From: Haloarcula rubra
GTDB lineage: Archaea > Halobacteriota > Halobacteria > Halobacteriales > Haloarculaceae
DNA length: 64,000 nt
Direction of reading: 5' to 3'
NCBI RefSeq assembly: GCF_019599465.1
Contig: NZ_RKLR01000001.1
Location: 795,341-859,340 of the forward strand
This document shows positions 44,414 through 51,716 of this stretch, piece after piece. Made by a program: the position numbers and the translations under genes. The notes below the pieces were generated by a model, which was not told where the DNA came from, searched no databases, and was given only the letters and a program-made list of their open reading frames with translations. Numbering within the stretch: the first letter of the stretch is position 1; each line of letters starts with the position of its first letter.

Positions 44414-45256
44414 CTACCGTGGACAGGTCAGTCCGTCGTCCGTCGGCGCGAGGTCGGCCGGGTCGACGGCGCCCGGACACACCGGGTCGGCCGGGTCGTT
44501 CGAGCCCAGTTGGTCCCCCTCTCCCGCTGGCTGGACGACGAACCCGTCGTCCGTCCGTCGCAGGTCCGGGTGGACGTAGGTCCGGTCCGTCGCGTCGAGC
44601 GTGACCGCGACGATGGTCTCGTTACCGCCGACGGCGGGCCTGACGTTCTCGCCGCCGGCGGCGACGTCCACCTCGTGGGCCGTGAGTTCACCCGATTCGA
44701 GGGTCCAGACCGTCGCCTTCGTGCCCGCGAGTCCCGAGAGGCCGTCGACCTGTGCGTCGCCGTTGCCCTCGAACCGGACCGTCACCGACGGACAGTCGAC
44801 GACGTACTCGACGCTCCGTGCGTCCGTCGTCTCGGCGAACACGTCGGCGCCGTCGGCCGTCACGTCGAACGAGACGGTCGCGTACTGCGTCCCGGACGCC
44901 CCGCACCGCACCGCAATCGGGACGTCGAACTCCTCGCCGACGCCGACCGACCGCCGAGTGACGCTGTCGCTCGTCGGCGTCCCGTCCAGTCCGTCGCCGG
45001 TGCTGACGGTGTACGTGACGGTGAAATCGACCGGTTGCGTGAACTGGTTCCGGACGGTCAGAAACGTGTCCTCGACCGTGGCCCCGTCGAGCGACACCCC
45101 AGCGTCGGGATACGTCAGCGACATGTACGCGTCCGCGTCGCCGACGACGTCGACGCGCACCTGTCGGTCGGCGGAGACGGCGCTGAACCCACCGCTGCCG
45201 ACGGCGAGGGCGGCCACGGCGGCCACGGCGAGCAACACGGCGACGCGGCTAGGCAT
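44414..45256 (-). CDS. Secreted DUF1102/TasA-like surface protein
   Basis: The 280-residue protein has a leader PSRVAVLLAVAAVAALAVG followed by GSGGFSAVSADRQVRVDVVGDADAYMSL. The motif G-S-G-G-F-S...S-A-D-R is shared with the two proteins encoded at 46291 and 46833 (GTGAFTTASADR, GTGAFTSASADR). It marks the signal cleavage zone and first strand of DUF1102-like proteins. The body is beta-rich with four Cys in pairs (about VRCGAS and VDCPSV, then VCPG and TCPR at the end). It has no Tat Arg pair. It likely is a second-type subunit of the fibre-like system. It starts at the ATG 45256, overlapping the regulator gene by eight bases. Confidence 0.75.
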   Translation of the reverse strand: MPSRVAVLLAVAAVAALAVGSGGFSAVSADRQVRVDVVGDADAYMSLTYPDAGVSLDGATVEDTFLTVRNQFTQPVDFTVTYTVSTGDGLDGTPTSDSVTRRSVGVGEEFDVPIAVRCGASGTQYATVSFDVTADGADVFAETTDARSVEYVVDCPSVTVRFEGNGDAQVDGLSGLAGTKATVWTLESGELTAHEVDVAAGGENVRPAVGGNETIVAVTLDATDRTYVHPDLRRTDDGFVVQPAGEGDQLGSNDPADPVCPGAVDPADLAPTDDGLTCPR

Positions 45257-45866
45257 CGTCCACCTCTGGGGGCGACTCACCCGACCCCAACCGCATCCGT
45301 CGCGAGAGGTAGTAGTGCGAGGCCGACGAGACGCCGAAGGTCCCCAGCAGGAACACCGTCCACCCGACGAAGGGGACGACGGCGAACGGCTGGACGCCCA
45401 GCCACGAGAGCGTGACGAGGATACAGCCGATGGCGCTCAGACCCATGTAGTAGAAGCTCCACGGGATGTCGTAGCGGTCGACGAGTTCCAGATAGATGTC
45501 GAGGTCGGCGGCCGCGTCGGTCAGTTCGACGGTGCCGTCGCGCTGGTGGAACTCGACGACGCCGGTCTCGTCCATCTTCGGCAGGTGAAACTGCTGGAGC
45601 GACGTGTACACCGTCTTGCGCTCGCTGGCCGAGATGTCCCGGACCGTCGTGTCGTTCTCCCACGCCGCGACCTGCTCGGCGAGGTCCGAGAGCGGGACCG
45701 CGCTCTCGGTGTCCTGCAGGTGGTGGAGCGTGTACCGCCGCCGCCGGTTGCTCAACATCTCGAACGTCTCGTCCCGCGAGAGTTCGACCGTGTGGTCGTC
45801 TCGCTGTGTCTCTGTCTCGGCTCGTTGCGACTGGTCTCTTGTCGACGGTGACGTGGCCTTGCTCAT
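45249..45866 (-). CDS. Membrane-tethered winged-helix regulator
   Basis: The 205-residue protein has an N-terminal acidic part (1-25), then a winged-helix domain of the haloarchaeal DUF7344-like type. The pattern is ETFEMLSNRRRRYTLHHLQ, PLSDLAEQVAAWENDT, KTVYTSLQQFHLPKMDETGVVEFHQRDGTVELTD. Two membrane helices follow (about 140-160 and 165-185). It is probably a DNA-binding regulator anchored at the membrane, a common haloarchaeal form. Because its 3' end overlaps the start of the surface-protein gene (45256) by eight bases, the two are translationally coupled. It stands at the head of the divergent fibre-like cluster and is its obvious candidate regulator. Confidence 0.82.
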   Translation of the reverse strand: MSKATSPSTRDQSQRAETETQRDDHTVELSRDETFEMLSNRRRRYTLHHLQDTESAVPLSDLAEQVAAWENDTTVRDISASERKTVYTSLQQFHLPKMDETGVVEFHQRDGTVELTDAAADLDIYLELVDRYDIPWSFYYMGLSAIGCILVTLSWLGVQPFAVVPFVGWTVFLLGTFGVSSASHYYLSRRMRLGSGESPPEVDDA

Positions 45867-45930
45867 TCGGACATCCCACCCCAGGGGAGACGACAGTGTG
45901 GACAGAACCCACACGATAGCTGACAGTTCG

Positions 45931-45948
45931 CACTTCTGTTGAGAAGTG
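45931..45948. promoter_or_regulatory. Perfect 7-bp dyad in the divergent control region
   Basis: CACTTCT and AGAAGTG form a perfect inverted repeat with a four-base GTTG loop. It lies 65-82 bp beyond the regulator's ATG and next to a minus-strand TATA-like element. It may be an autoregulatory operator of the winged-helix protein. Confidence 0.45.
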
Positions 45949-46276
45949 AACACGACATAAAAGTATTGACTGTTCATCACTTCGTGTCCGTTTCCGTATC
46001 CATATCCGGTCCTCCCACTCGGCAGACGGAAGCGCCTCTCAGAACCGAGGAAAACGCCGATATACGCGCTTCAAACACTGTATGCGGTCGGTCACTCGTC
46101 GAGACGCGGCCCAGTATAGAGTGCTTGATTCCCGACGGCGACCGACAAAGGCCCTTTGCCGACGGTCAATCAGACTGAGTGGTACTTTCAAAGTCCTTAC
46201 TACAATGCGGATAGGGGGTCTGGCCTCAGGTAGCGTCCGACCCACCGGCGGTCGGTGGGGGGTGCGGGCGCCCAAC

Positions 46277-46281
46277 GAGGT
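46277..46281 (+). promoter_or_regulatory. Shine-Dalgarno element of the first DUF1102 gene
   Basis: GAGGT ends nine bases before the ATG at 46291. Most first genes in this window look leaderless, so a leadered transcript with a ribosome binding site and an upstream stem is unusual and fixes the start at 46291. The next genes also have SD-like sequences: GAGGTGA at 46820-46826 for 46833 and AGGTGA at 48304-48309 for 48313. Confidence 0.55.
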
Positions 46282-46290
46282 AGACCAACG

Positions 46291-46821
46291 ATGCAACGAC
46301 GCAAGTTCCTGATCGGAATGGGATCGCTCGCCGCCGGCTCGGCGGCTGCAATGGGTACTGGTGCGTTCACGACCGCGTCCGCCGACCGGGCGGTCGACGT
46401 CAACGTCGTCGGCGACGGGAGCGCGTATCTCGGACTCTCGGCCGCAAGCGGGCCGAACGGCGACTACGTCGACGACAGCGGCGACGAGGTCATCGTCGAC
46501 TTCGGAGACATCTCACAGAACGACGAGGGCAGCAACGCTGGGACTGGCTCCGGTGTCGGTCACGACTCCTCGTACGACATGGACAACGTGCTCACGATAA
46601 CCAATCAGGGCACGCAGGAGGTGACCGTCAGTCTGGACACTAGCTCTTTCCCGAGTGAGGTGAGTGCGAGTCTCAACGCGTCGTCCTCCACAGACGACGA
46701 CGGCGACGGCGACACGTTCGACCTGGACGTCGGTGACAGCGTCGACGTCGACTTCCAAATCGACACGCCAGACAGCGCGACCGACATAGATACGACGCTG
46801 ACCATCAAGGCGGACGCCTGA
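46291..46821 (+). CDS. DUF1102/TasA-like secreted protein A
   Basis: The 176-residue protein starts MQRRKFLIGMGSLAAGSAAAMGTGAFTTASADRAVDV. This is a Tat-type or SipW-type leader followed by the DUF1102 junction G-T-G-A-F-T...S-A-D-R. The mature part has the blocks VVGDGSAYLGL and DNVLTITNQGTQEVTVSLD and a C-terminal strand TTLTIKADA. Similar architecture (hydrophobic leader, GTxAFF-type junction, jelly-roll domain) is known for TasA and camelysin in Bacillus, which are cut by the signal peptidase SipW and form fibres. Here the cognate signal peptidase would be that at 49287. Asp-rich surface loops are prominent. Confidence 0.78.
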   Translation: MQRRKFLIGMGSLAAGSAAAMGTGAFTTASADRAVDVNVVGDGSAYLGLSAASGPNGDYVDDSGDEVIVDFGDISQNDEGSNAGTGSGVGHDSSYDMDNVLTITNQGTQEVTVSLDTSSFPSEVSASLNASSSTDDDGDGDTFDLDVGDSVDVDFQIDTPDSATDIDTTLTIKADA

Positions 46822-46832
46822 GGTGACCGGAC

Positions 46833-47426
46833 ATGAAACGGAGGCGGTTCGTCATGGGGCTCGGAGGGCTCGCGGCCAGTAGTGCTGCGGCTGTCGGAAC
46901 GGGCGCGTTCACGAGCGCGTCCGCCGACAGGGAGCTGAGCGTCACCGTCACCGACGAGGCGAGCGCGTACCTCGCACTGGAACCGGCCGACGACGAGAAC
47001 GCGAACCTGGCCGCGACAACCAGCGACGCCAACGGGAACCAGCTCCAGATAGACGTCAACGGCCAGTTCCCCGAGGCCGCCAGCGGTGACGGCGTCAACC
47101 GGTCCTCGGTGTACGAGTTCGACGACATGTTCCGCGTCGCCAATCAGGGTACGCAGGAGGTCAACGTCTGGTTCGACGAGCCGAGCTACGGCGGTCCTGT
47201 GGACGTAGAGTTCTACGCGTTCGGCCAGTCCAGTATCGCGCTGGACGGAACCGACGGACAGGTCGCAGTCGCCGTCGGCGAAGAGGTCAAGATAGGACTG
47301 AAGATAGACACCGGCGATGCCTCGACGGCAGACGCGTTCGAGGATAGCACGACAGTCCACGCGCAGGCCAGCGACACGGGCGCGTCCTCGACCGTGGACG
47401 CGTCGAGTTACGCACCAAACACGTAA
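46833..47426 (+). CDS. DUF1102/TasA-like secreted protein B
   Basis: The 197-residue protein is a paralogue of the preceding one: leader MKRRRFVMGLGGLAASSAAAVGTGAFTSASADRELSV, the block DEASAYLALEPADDE, and DDMFRVANQGTQEVNVWFD, which aligns with DNVLTITNQGTQEVTVSLD. It ends with AQASDTGASSTVDASSYAPNT, an unstructured tail. The Shine-Dalgarno GAGGTGA overlaps the previous stop codon, so the two are coexpressed. Expected outside the cell, possibly as a fibre subunit or minor partner. Confidence 0.78.
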   Translation: MKRRRFVMGLGGLAASSAAAVGTGAFTSASADRELSVTVTDEASAYLALEPADDENANLAATTSDANGNQLQIDVNGQFPEAASGDGVNRSSVYEFDDMFRVANQGTQEVNVWFDEPSYGGPVDVEFYAFGQSSIALDGTDGQVAVAVGEEVKIGLKIDTGDASTADAFEDSTTVHAQASDTGASSTVDASSYAPNT

Positions 47427-47505
47427 GCACCGACCACCGACGGGAGCGCGCCCGTCGCCCGGCTCCGAATCCCGAGAGTACCACTACCCGGCTCAGTTAT
47501 TTGTC

Positions 47506-48309
47506 TTGACCCGAACCACACCTTCCCTCCTCGTCGCCCTCGCCCTCGCGTCGACAGCCCTGCTCGTCCCGACCGGCGCTGTCCCGCTCGACCCACTCGG
47601 GACCGACACAATCGGCGACGACCTCGTCCTCCAACCGGCAGACACCGAGAACGGCGACTACGCAGTCCTGAACGGGGACGACGAGATAGAGCTCCTCCTG
47701 ACGGCGTCGAACCCCTACGTCGACGGCGACGGGGTCGACGCGGACAGTCGCACGACGCTCCCGCGCGTATTCACGATGACCTACACCGGCGACCGGTACG
47801 CCGACGTGTGGATCACCGACGACGCCGACGACGTGCGGTTCTACCGCGGCGAGGACTCGACCGACACCATCGAGAGCGCCGACCACAGCGTCTCTCTGGG
47901 GCCGGGCGAGACCGTCGCGGTCGGCCTGCGCGTCGACACCCGCGGCGACCACGACGTCGAGGACGCAGAGCAGTTCACCGTCCACGCGACGCTGGCCGAC
48001 GCCCGGGCCGACGACGACGGCGACGGACCGAGAGTGGTGACGCCCACGCCGACGGAGACGGCGACAGCCACGGACACCGAGACGACGACCGAGACGGAGA
48101 CCACGACCGAGACACCGACGACGCCGACATCGCCGACCGAGCAACCGGAGCGACCGACGCCGATGGCGACGGAGCGCAACCAGATTCGGTCGTCGACCGG
48201 GAGCGGCACGACGGAACTCGCCGGCCTCGGTCTCGGGCCGTTGCTGGCAGTCGTCGCCCTCCTGATGGGGCTGGTCGTGGCGCTCGTCGCGGTGCGGCGG
48301 TACAGGTGA
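47506..48309 (+). CDS. Membrane-anchored DUF1102-like surface protein
   Basis: I start at the TTG at 47506 (MTRTTPSLLVALALASTALLV), which gives a signal peptide of normal size; upstream codons are Arg/Pro-rich and unlike coding DNA here. The 267-residue protein has a beta domain with VFTMTYTGDRYADVWITDD and GETVAVGLRVDTRG, like the DUF1102 bodies. A Thr/Glu/Pro-rich linker (about 180-225) and a C-terminal helix with RRYR follow. It would tether or cap the secreted subunits at the cell surface. Not a PGF-CTERM end, as no PGF motif is seen. Translation from a TTG is uncertain. Confidence 0.65.
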   Translation: MTRTTPSLLVALALASTALLVPTGAVPLDPLGTDTIGDDLVLQPADTENGDYAVLNGDDEIELLLTASNPYVDGDGVDADSRTTLPRVFTMTYTGDRYADVWITDDADDVRFYRGEDSTDTIESADHSVSLGPGETVAVGLRVDTRGDHDVEDAEQFTVHATLADARADDDGDGPRVVTPTPTETATATDTETTTETETTTETPTTPTSPTEQPERPTPMATERNQIRSSTGSGTTELAGLGLGPLLAVVALLMGLVVALVAVRRYR

Positions 48310-48312
48310 CCG

Positions 48313-49230
48313 ATGCACGGGAGCGACCGGACGGCGTCGGTGCGGCGCGTCCTGTGGTCTCGGGCGACGGCCGTCGACCTGCTGTTGCTGTGTTCGGTCC
48401 CCGCGATACTGCTGGCGGTGGCGTCGCTGCCCCACGCGACCCGCGAGTCGCTCGCGTTCGAGTACACGGCGCCGACCCTCGGGACGGCCCTCGCGTCGTC
48501 GTTCGTCCACCTCGACACGGCCCACCTGCTGACGAATCTGGTGGGCTACGCGCTCGTCGTGCCCGCCGCGTATCTCCCGAGCGTCCTGAGCGGGGACCGG
48601 GAGCGGTTCCGCGTCGCGTTCGTCTCGTTGCTCCTCGCCTGTCCGGTCCTGCTGCCGTACCTGAACCTGGCGGTCGCGCGCCGCGGCGTCAGTCTCGGCT
48701 TCTCCGGCGTGTTGCTGGCCCTGTACGGCTACCTCCCGCTGGCGCTGGCGGCCTACCTCGACCGGCAGTTCGGCGTCGGCCCGGACCGGAAGACGGCGCC
48801 GCTGCTGTTCTTCGTCGGCGTGACGGTCGTCTCGGTACTGACGCTGGCCGCCGTCGCCACGAACCCCGTCCGGGTCCCAGTCCGTGGCGTCGTCGTCCCG
48901 GTCACGCAGGTCCTCGTCGCGACGCTGGTCGGACTCGTCGCCGCGCTCGTCCTCGTCGTGGCGCTGTACGCCCTGTCGACGGTCGACGACTGGCGCGCAG
49001 TGGTGCCGACGCTCCACGCCGCGACACACCAGTCGGGGCACTTCGAACTGGCCCTCGTGGCGACGGTGGTGTTCCTCGCAGTCCCGGTCGCCACGTTCCC
49101 GGTCGACCCCGTCGTCAACGGCGCCGTCGTGAACCTCTACACGCATCTCGTCGGCTACGCGCTGGGGTTCACCGGCCCGTACGTGACGCTCGAAGTCCGA
49201 CGGCTACTGTTCCCCGCGGCGGACGCGTGA
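48313..49230 (+). CDS. Rhomboid-family intramembrane serine protease
   Basis: The 305-residue membrane protein shows the rhomboid signature H-x4-H-x3-N in SSFVHLDTAHLLTNLVGYAL (His66, His71, Asn75), the nucleophile motif GFSG (Ser131) in LGFSGVLLALYGY, and a catalytic His278 in the last helix (YTHLVGYALGF). About seven helices are visible. Rhomboids cut membrane helices of other proteins, so it may release or mature the anchored surface protein encoded just upstream. The spacing of four bases after the previous stop, with a Shine-Dalgarno AGGTGA in between, supports one operon. Confidence 0.82.
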   Translation: MHGSDRTASVRRVLWSRATAVDLLLLCSVPAILLAVASLPHATRESLAFEYTAPTLGTALASSFVHLDTAHLLTNLVGYALVVPAAYLPSVLSGDRERFRVAFVSLLLACPVLLPYLNLAVARRGVSLGFSGVLLALYGYLPLALAAYLDRQFGVGPDRKTAPLLFFVGVTVVSVLTLAAVATNPVRVPVRGVVVPVTQVLVATLVGLVAALVLVVALYALSTVDDWRAVVPTLHAATHQSGHFELALVATVVFLAVPVATFPVDPVVNGAVVNLYTHLVGYALGFTGPYVTLEVRRLLFPAADA

Positions 49231-49256
49231 GCGCACGTCGTCGACCCGTCACCAGA

Positions 49257-49265
49257 CTTATATGA
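49257..49265 (+). promoter_or_regulatory. TATA-like box before the signal peptidase gene
   Basis: CTTATATGA is centred 26 bp before the ATG at 49287, favouring that codon over the adjacent GTG at 49284 and suggesting a separate leaderless promoter within the cluster. Confidence 0.5.
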
Positions 49266-49286
49266 CAGCGAGGAAGACACTCGGTG

Positions 49287-50435
49287 ATGGCATTGCGGAG
49301 AGGGGTGGCGGTAGCGGTGGAGGGAGCAGTCGCACTGTTCCTCGTCGCGATGGTCGCCGGACAGGTACTCGGCCAGCCAGTGTTGCTCGGGTACGTCACG
49401 ACGGGGAGTATGCAACCGACGCTGGAACCGGGCGACGGGTTCGTCGCCGTCCCGGCCGAGGTGGCCGGCCCCGTCGAAGAGGGCGACGTCGTCACCTTCC
49501 GCGCCGAGGAGATTCAGGGCGGCGGGCTCACCACCCACCGCGTCGTCGGCGAGACGGAGCGGGGGTACGTCACGCGCGGCGACAACAACCCGTTCACCGA
49601 CCAGGACGGCGACGAACCCCCGGTGACGGAGGCACAGATAGTCGCCGTCGCGTGGCGACCCGGCGGCGAGGTGCTGGCGGTTCCGGGCGTCGGAGCGTTC
49701 GTCACCCTGACGCAGGGCGTCCTGACCGAGGGACAGCGACGACTGGCCGCGGCGCTGGGCACGCGCTCGCTCCTCGGTACGCAGGGGCTGGCCTACCTGC
49801 TCGTGGGCCTCTCCGTCGCGGCGTACGTCGCGGACCTGTTGGTCGGCGGCGGCCGGCGGCGTCCCGAGCGAGACACCGGCCGCGAGACGGGGACGAGCGT
49901 CCGTCTCGTCGTCGCCGTCTTCGCGGCGGCGGTCGTCCTGTCGGCGACGGCGACGATGGTCGTCCCGGCCGGGCCACAGGAGTTCGGCGTGGTCAGCGCC
50001 GAGAGCGACTCGCCCGGTATCCGTATCGTCGAACAGGGGACGACGGAGTCGACGCGGTACGTGCTGGGCAACGGCGGGTTCGTGCCGATGGTGACGTACG
50101 TCGACCCGGCCAGCGACGGCGTCGCGTTCGAACCCAGTGCGGCGGTGATACCACCTCAGTCGACGGTCAACGCGACGCTCACGCTCACCGCCCCGCCGGA
50201 CACCGGCTACTACCGCTACTTCGTCGTCGAGCACCGGTACCTGCTCCTGTTGCCACAGTCGACCATACGGGCGCTCTACGGGGTCCATCCGTGGGCCCCA
50301 ATCGTCGCCATCGACGGCCTGCTGGGCGGGTCGTTCTACCTGCTCGGCGTGGCGCTCGTCGACACCGGACGGGTCCGGTCGCGGTCCCGTGACGGGCCGT
50401 CCCGCCTCGACCGCCTCCGCTCACGCCTCACGTAG
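49287..50435 (+). CDS. SipW/ER-type signal peptidase I with C-terminal extension
   Basis: The 382-residue protein has an N-terminal membrane helix (about 9-35), the nucleophile box TTGSMQPTLEPGDG (Ser41), the second box LTTHRVVGE with His84, and the third box YVTRGDNNP (Asp99). His in place of Lys is typical of the archaeal/eukaryotic and SipW subtype. A second helix (about 150-168), a further helix (about 182-203), an extracytoplasmic beta-rich domain (about 208-300) and a last helix (about 322-341) extend it well beyond ordinary signal peptidases. It would remove the leaders of the DUF1102 proteins, as SipW does for TasA. Confidence 0.9.
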   Translation: MALRRGVAVAVEGAVALFLVAMVAGQVLGQPVLLGYVTTGSMQPTLEPGDGFVAVPAEVAGPVEEGDVVTFRAEEIQGGGLTTHRVVGETERGYVTRGDNNPFTDQDGDEPPVTEAQIVAVAWRPGGEVLAVPGVGAFVTLTQGVLTEGQRRLAAALGTRSLLGTQGLAYLLVGLSVAAYVADLLVGGGRRRPERDTGRETGTSVRLVVAVFAAAVVLSATATMVVPAGPQEFGVVSAESDSPGIRIVEQGTTESTRYVLGNGGFVPMVTYVDPASDGVAFEPSAAVIPPQSTVNATLTLTAPPDTGYYRYFVVEHRYLLLLPQSTIRALYGVHPWAPIVAIDGLLGGSFYLLGVALVDTGRVRSRSRDGPSRLDRLRSRLT

Positions 50436-50471
50436 TGTTAGAACCCAACAAGTTACCATACACTAACTATT

Positions 50472-51665
50472 ATGTCTGACAGCATGCGTCGTCGGACCCG
50501 TCGGTTTCGGAGGATAGTGGCCGACAACGTCGCGCTCGTGGTCGTCTGCGTCCTGCTGGTCGGGGCCGTCGGGGGGTACCTCACGTACACCACACACGTC
50601 GCGCCCGGGACAGCGACGGAGATGCGACAGACCGCCTCGTGGGAGTCCAGCGGCGCGTTCACGCACCGGGCGACGGTCGTGAACGGGAGTCGGGCGTTCG
50701 AGGCGGGGACCGTGCTCCGGAACCGGACGGTGTACTTCCAGCGAGTGACGCCGCGCCTGAACGGGTCGTTCGCGTACACCTACGCGGCCAGCGACGGCGG
50801 GGACGTAGACGCGGAGACGACCGTCTCGCTGGTCTTTCGCTCCGTCGACACCGCGGACGACGGCGACCCGACGGTGTACTGGCGCGTCGACCGGACGCTG
50901 AACCGGGCGAGCAAACAGTCGCTGGCGGCGGGCGAGCGAACGACGGTCCCGTTCTCAGTCAACGTGAGCGAGGCCGCCGCAGAGGCGGCCCGCATCGACG
51001 AGCGAATCGGCGGGACGCCGGGGACCGTCGAGGTCGCCGTCGTCGCCCGAACCACGCTCTCCGGGACCCGAAACGGCCGCTCGGTCGACGCCACCAGAAC
51101 CTACCGCCTCCCGATGACGTCCGAGGGGAACGTCTACCGTGTCGAGGACCCCGGAGCAGTGACGGCCTCGGGCGGCCAGACCGAGCGCGTCACCGTGCCC
51201 GCCGAGTACGGGTCGCTCCGACGTGTCGGCGGGCCGGCACTGCTGGCCGTCGCGCTCGGCGCCCTCGCCGGCCTCGGCCACGCTCGACGGACCGGCTGGC
51301 TGACCGTCACCGACGCCGAACGGCGGTGGCTGGCCTATCGGTCCGCCCGCGAGGAGTTCGACGAGTGGATAACGACCGGACGAGTGCCGCCCGAGGTGGG
51401 CGCGCCGGCCGTCGTGGACGTCGACTCGCTCGCCGGACTCGTGGACGTGGCCATCGACACCGACGACCGGGTCGTCGAAGACGAACGCCGGAACGCCTGC
51501 CTCGTGCTCGGCGACGACCACTGGTACCGCTACGATGTCCCGACGGACCCGACGACCGAGGAACGGGACGCCCTGACCGAGACCGAGGCGGCGACCAACG
51601 GCGACAGTCCCCCCGACGCGACGGCACGCGACGTCGACCTCACCGCGGACGACGAGAGCGACTGA
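50472..51665 (+). CDS. DUF5305 domain protein
   Basis: The 397-residue protein has an N-terminal helix (about 21-41), an extracytoplasmic domain (45-250) with the DUF5305 blocks LRNRTVYFQRVTPRLNGSFAYTY and VDTADDGDPTVYWRVDRTL, and a second helix (about 253-270). A cytoplasmic tail of about 125 residues ends in acidic repeats. DUF5305 proteins accompany SipW-type signal peptidases and DUF1102 proteins in haloarchaea, as I recall, but their function is not established. It might be a chaperone-like or assembly factor. It follows the signal peptidase gene by 36 bp. Confidence 0.82.
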   Translation: MSDSMRRRTRRFRRIVADNVALVVVCVLLVGAVGGYLTYTTHVAPGTATEMRQTASWESSGAFTHRATVVNGSRAFEAGTVLRNRTVYFQRVTPRLNGSFAYTYAASDGGDVDAETTVSLVFRSVDTADDGDPTVYWRVDRTLNRASKQSLAAGERTTVPFSVNVSEAAAEAARIDERIGGTPGTVEVAVVARTTLSGTRNGRSVDATRTYRLPMTSEGNVYRVEDPGAVTASGGQTERVTVPAEYGSLRRVGGPALLAVALGALAGLGHARRTGWLTVTDAERRWLAYRSAREEFDEWITTGRVPPEVGAPAVVDVDSLAGLVDVAIDTDDRVVEDERRNACLVLGDDHWYRYDVPTDPTTEERDALTETEAATNGDSPPDATARDVDLTADDESD

Positions 51666-51716
51666 CGCCGGGACGCGACCGCGGGGTATTTCTACGGGCC
51701 GACCCGGTGTGAGAGC

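Larger units (their letters stand above)
45867..46290. other. Divergent control region of the surface-protein cluster
   Basis: These 424 bp separate the regulator gene from the first DUF1102 gene. I see no credible gene. The part near the regulator has the dyad CACTTCT (45931-45937) / AGAAGTG (45942-45948), a possible minus-strand TATA (tacttttatg, about 45955-45965), and another CACTTC-like site (atcacttcgtgtc) at about 45976. The part near 46291 has a TATA-like tactttcaaag (about 46184), a G+C-rich stem (CCCACCG/CGGTGGG, about 46239-46259) and a Shine-Dalgarno element. Confidence 0.5.

Noticed and set aside
45939..46312. Two short plus-strand frames in the divergent control region
   Set aside because: Their codon use is not haloarchaeal, they overlap promoter-like elements, and no motif is visible.
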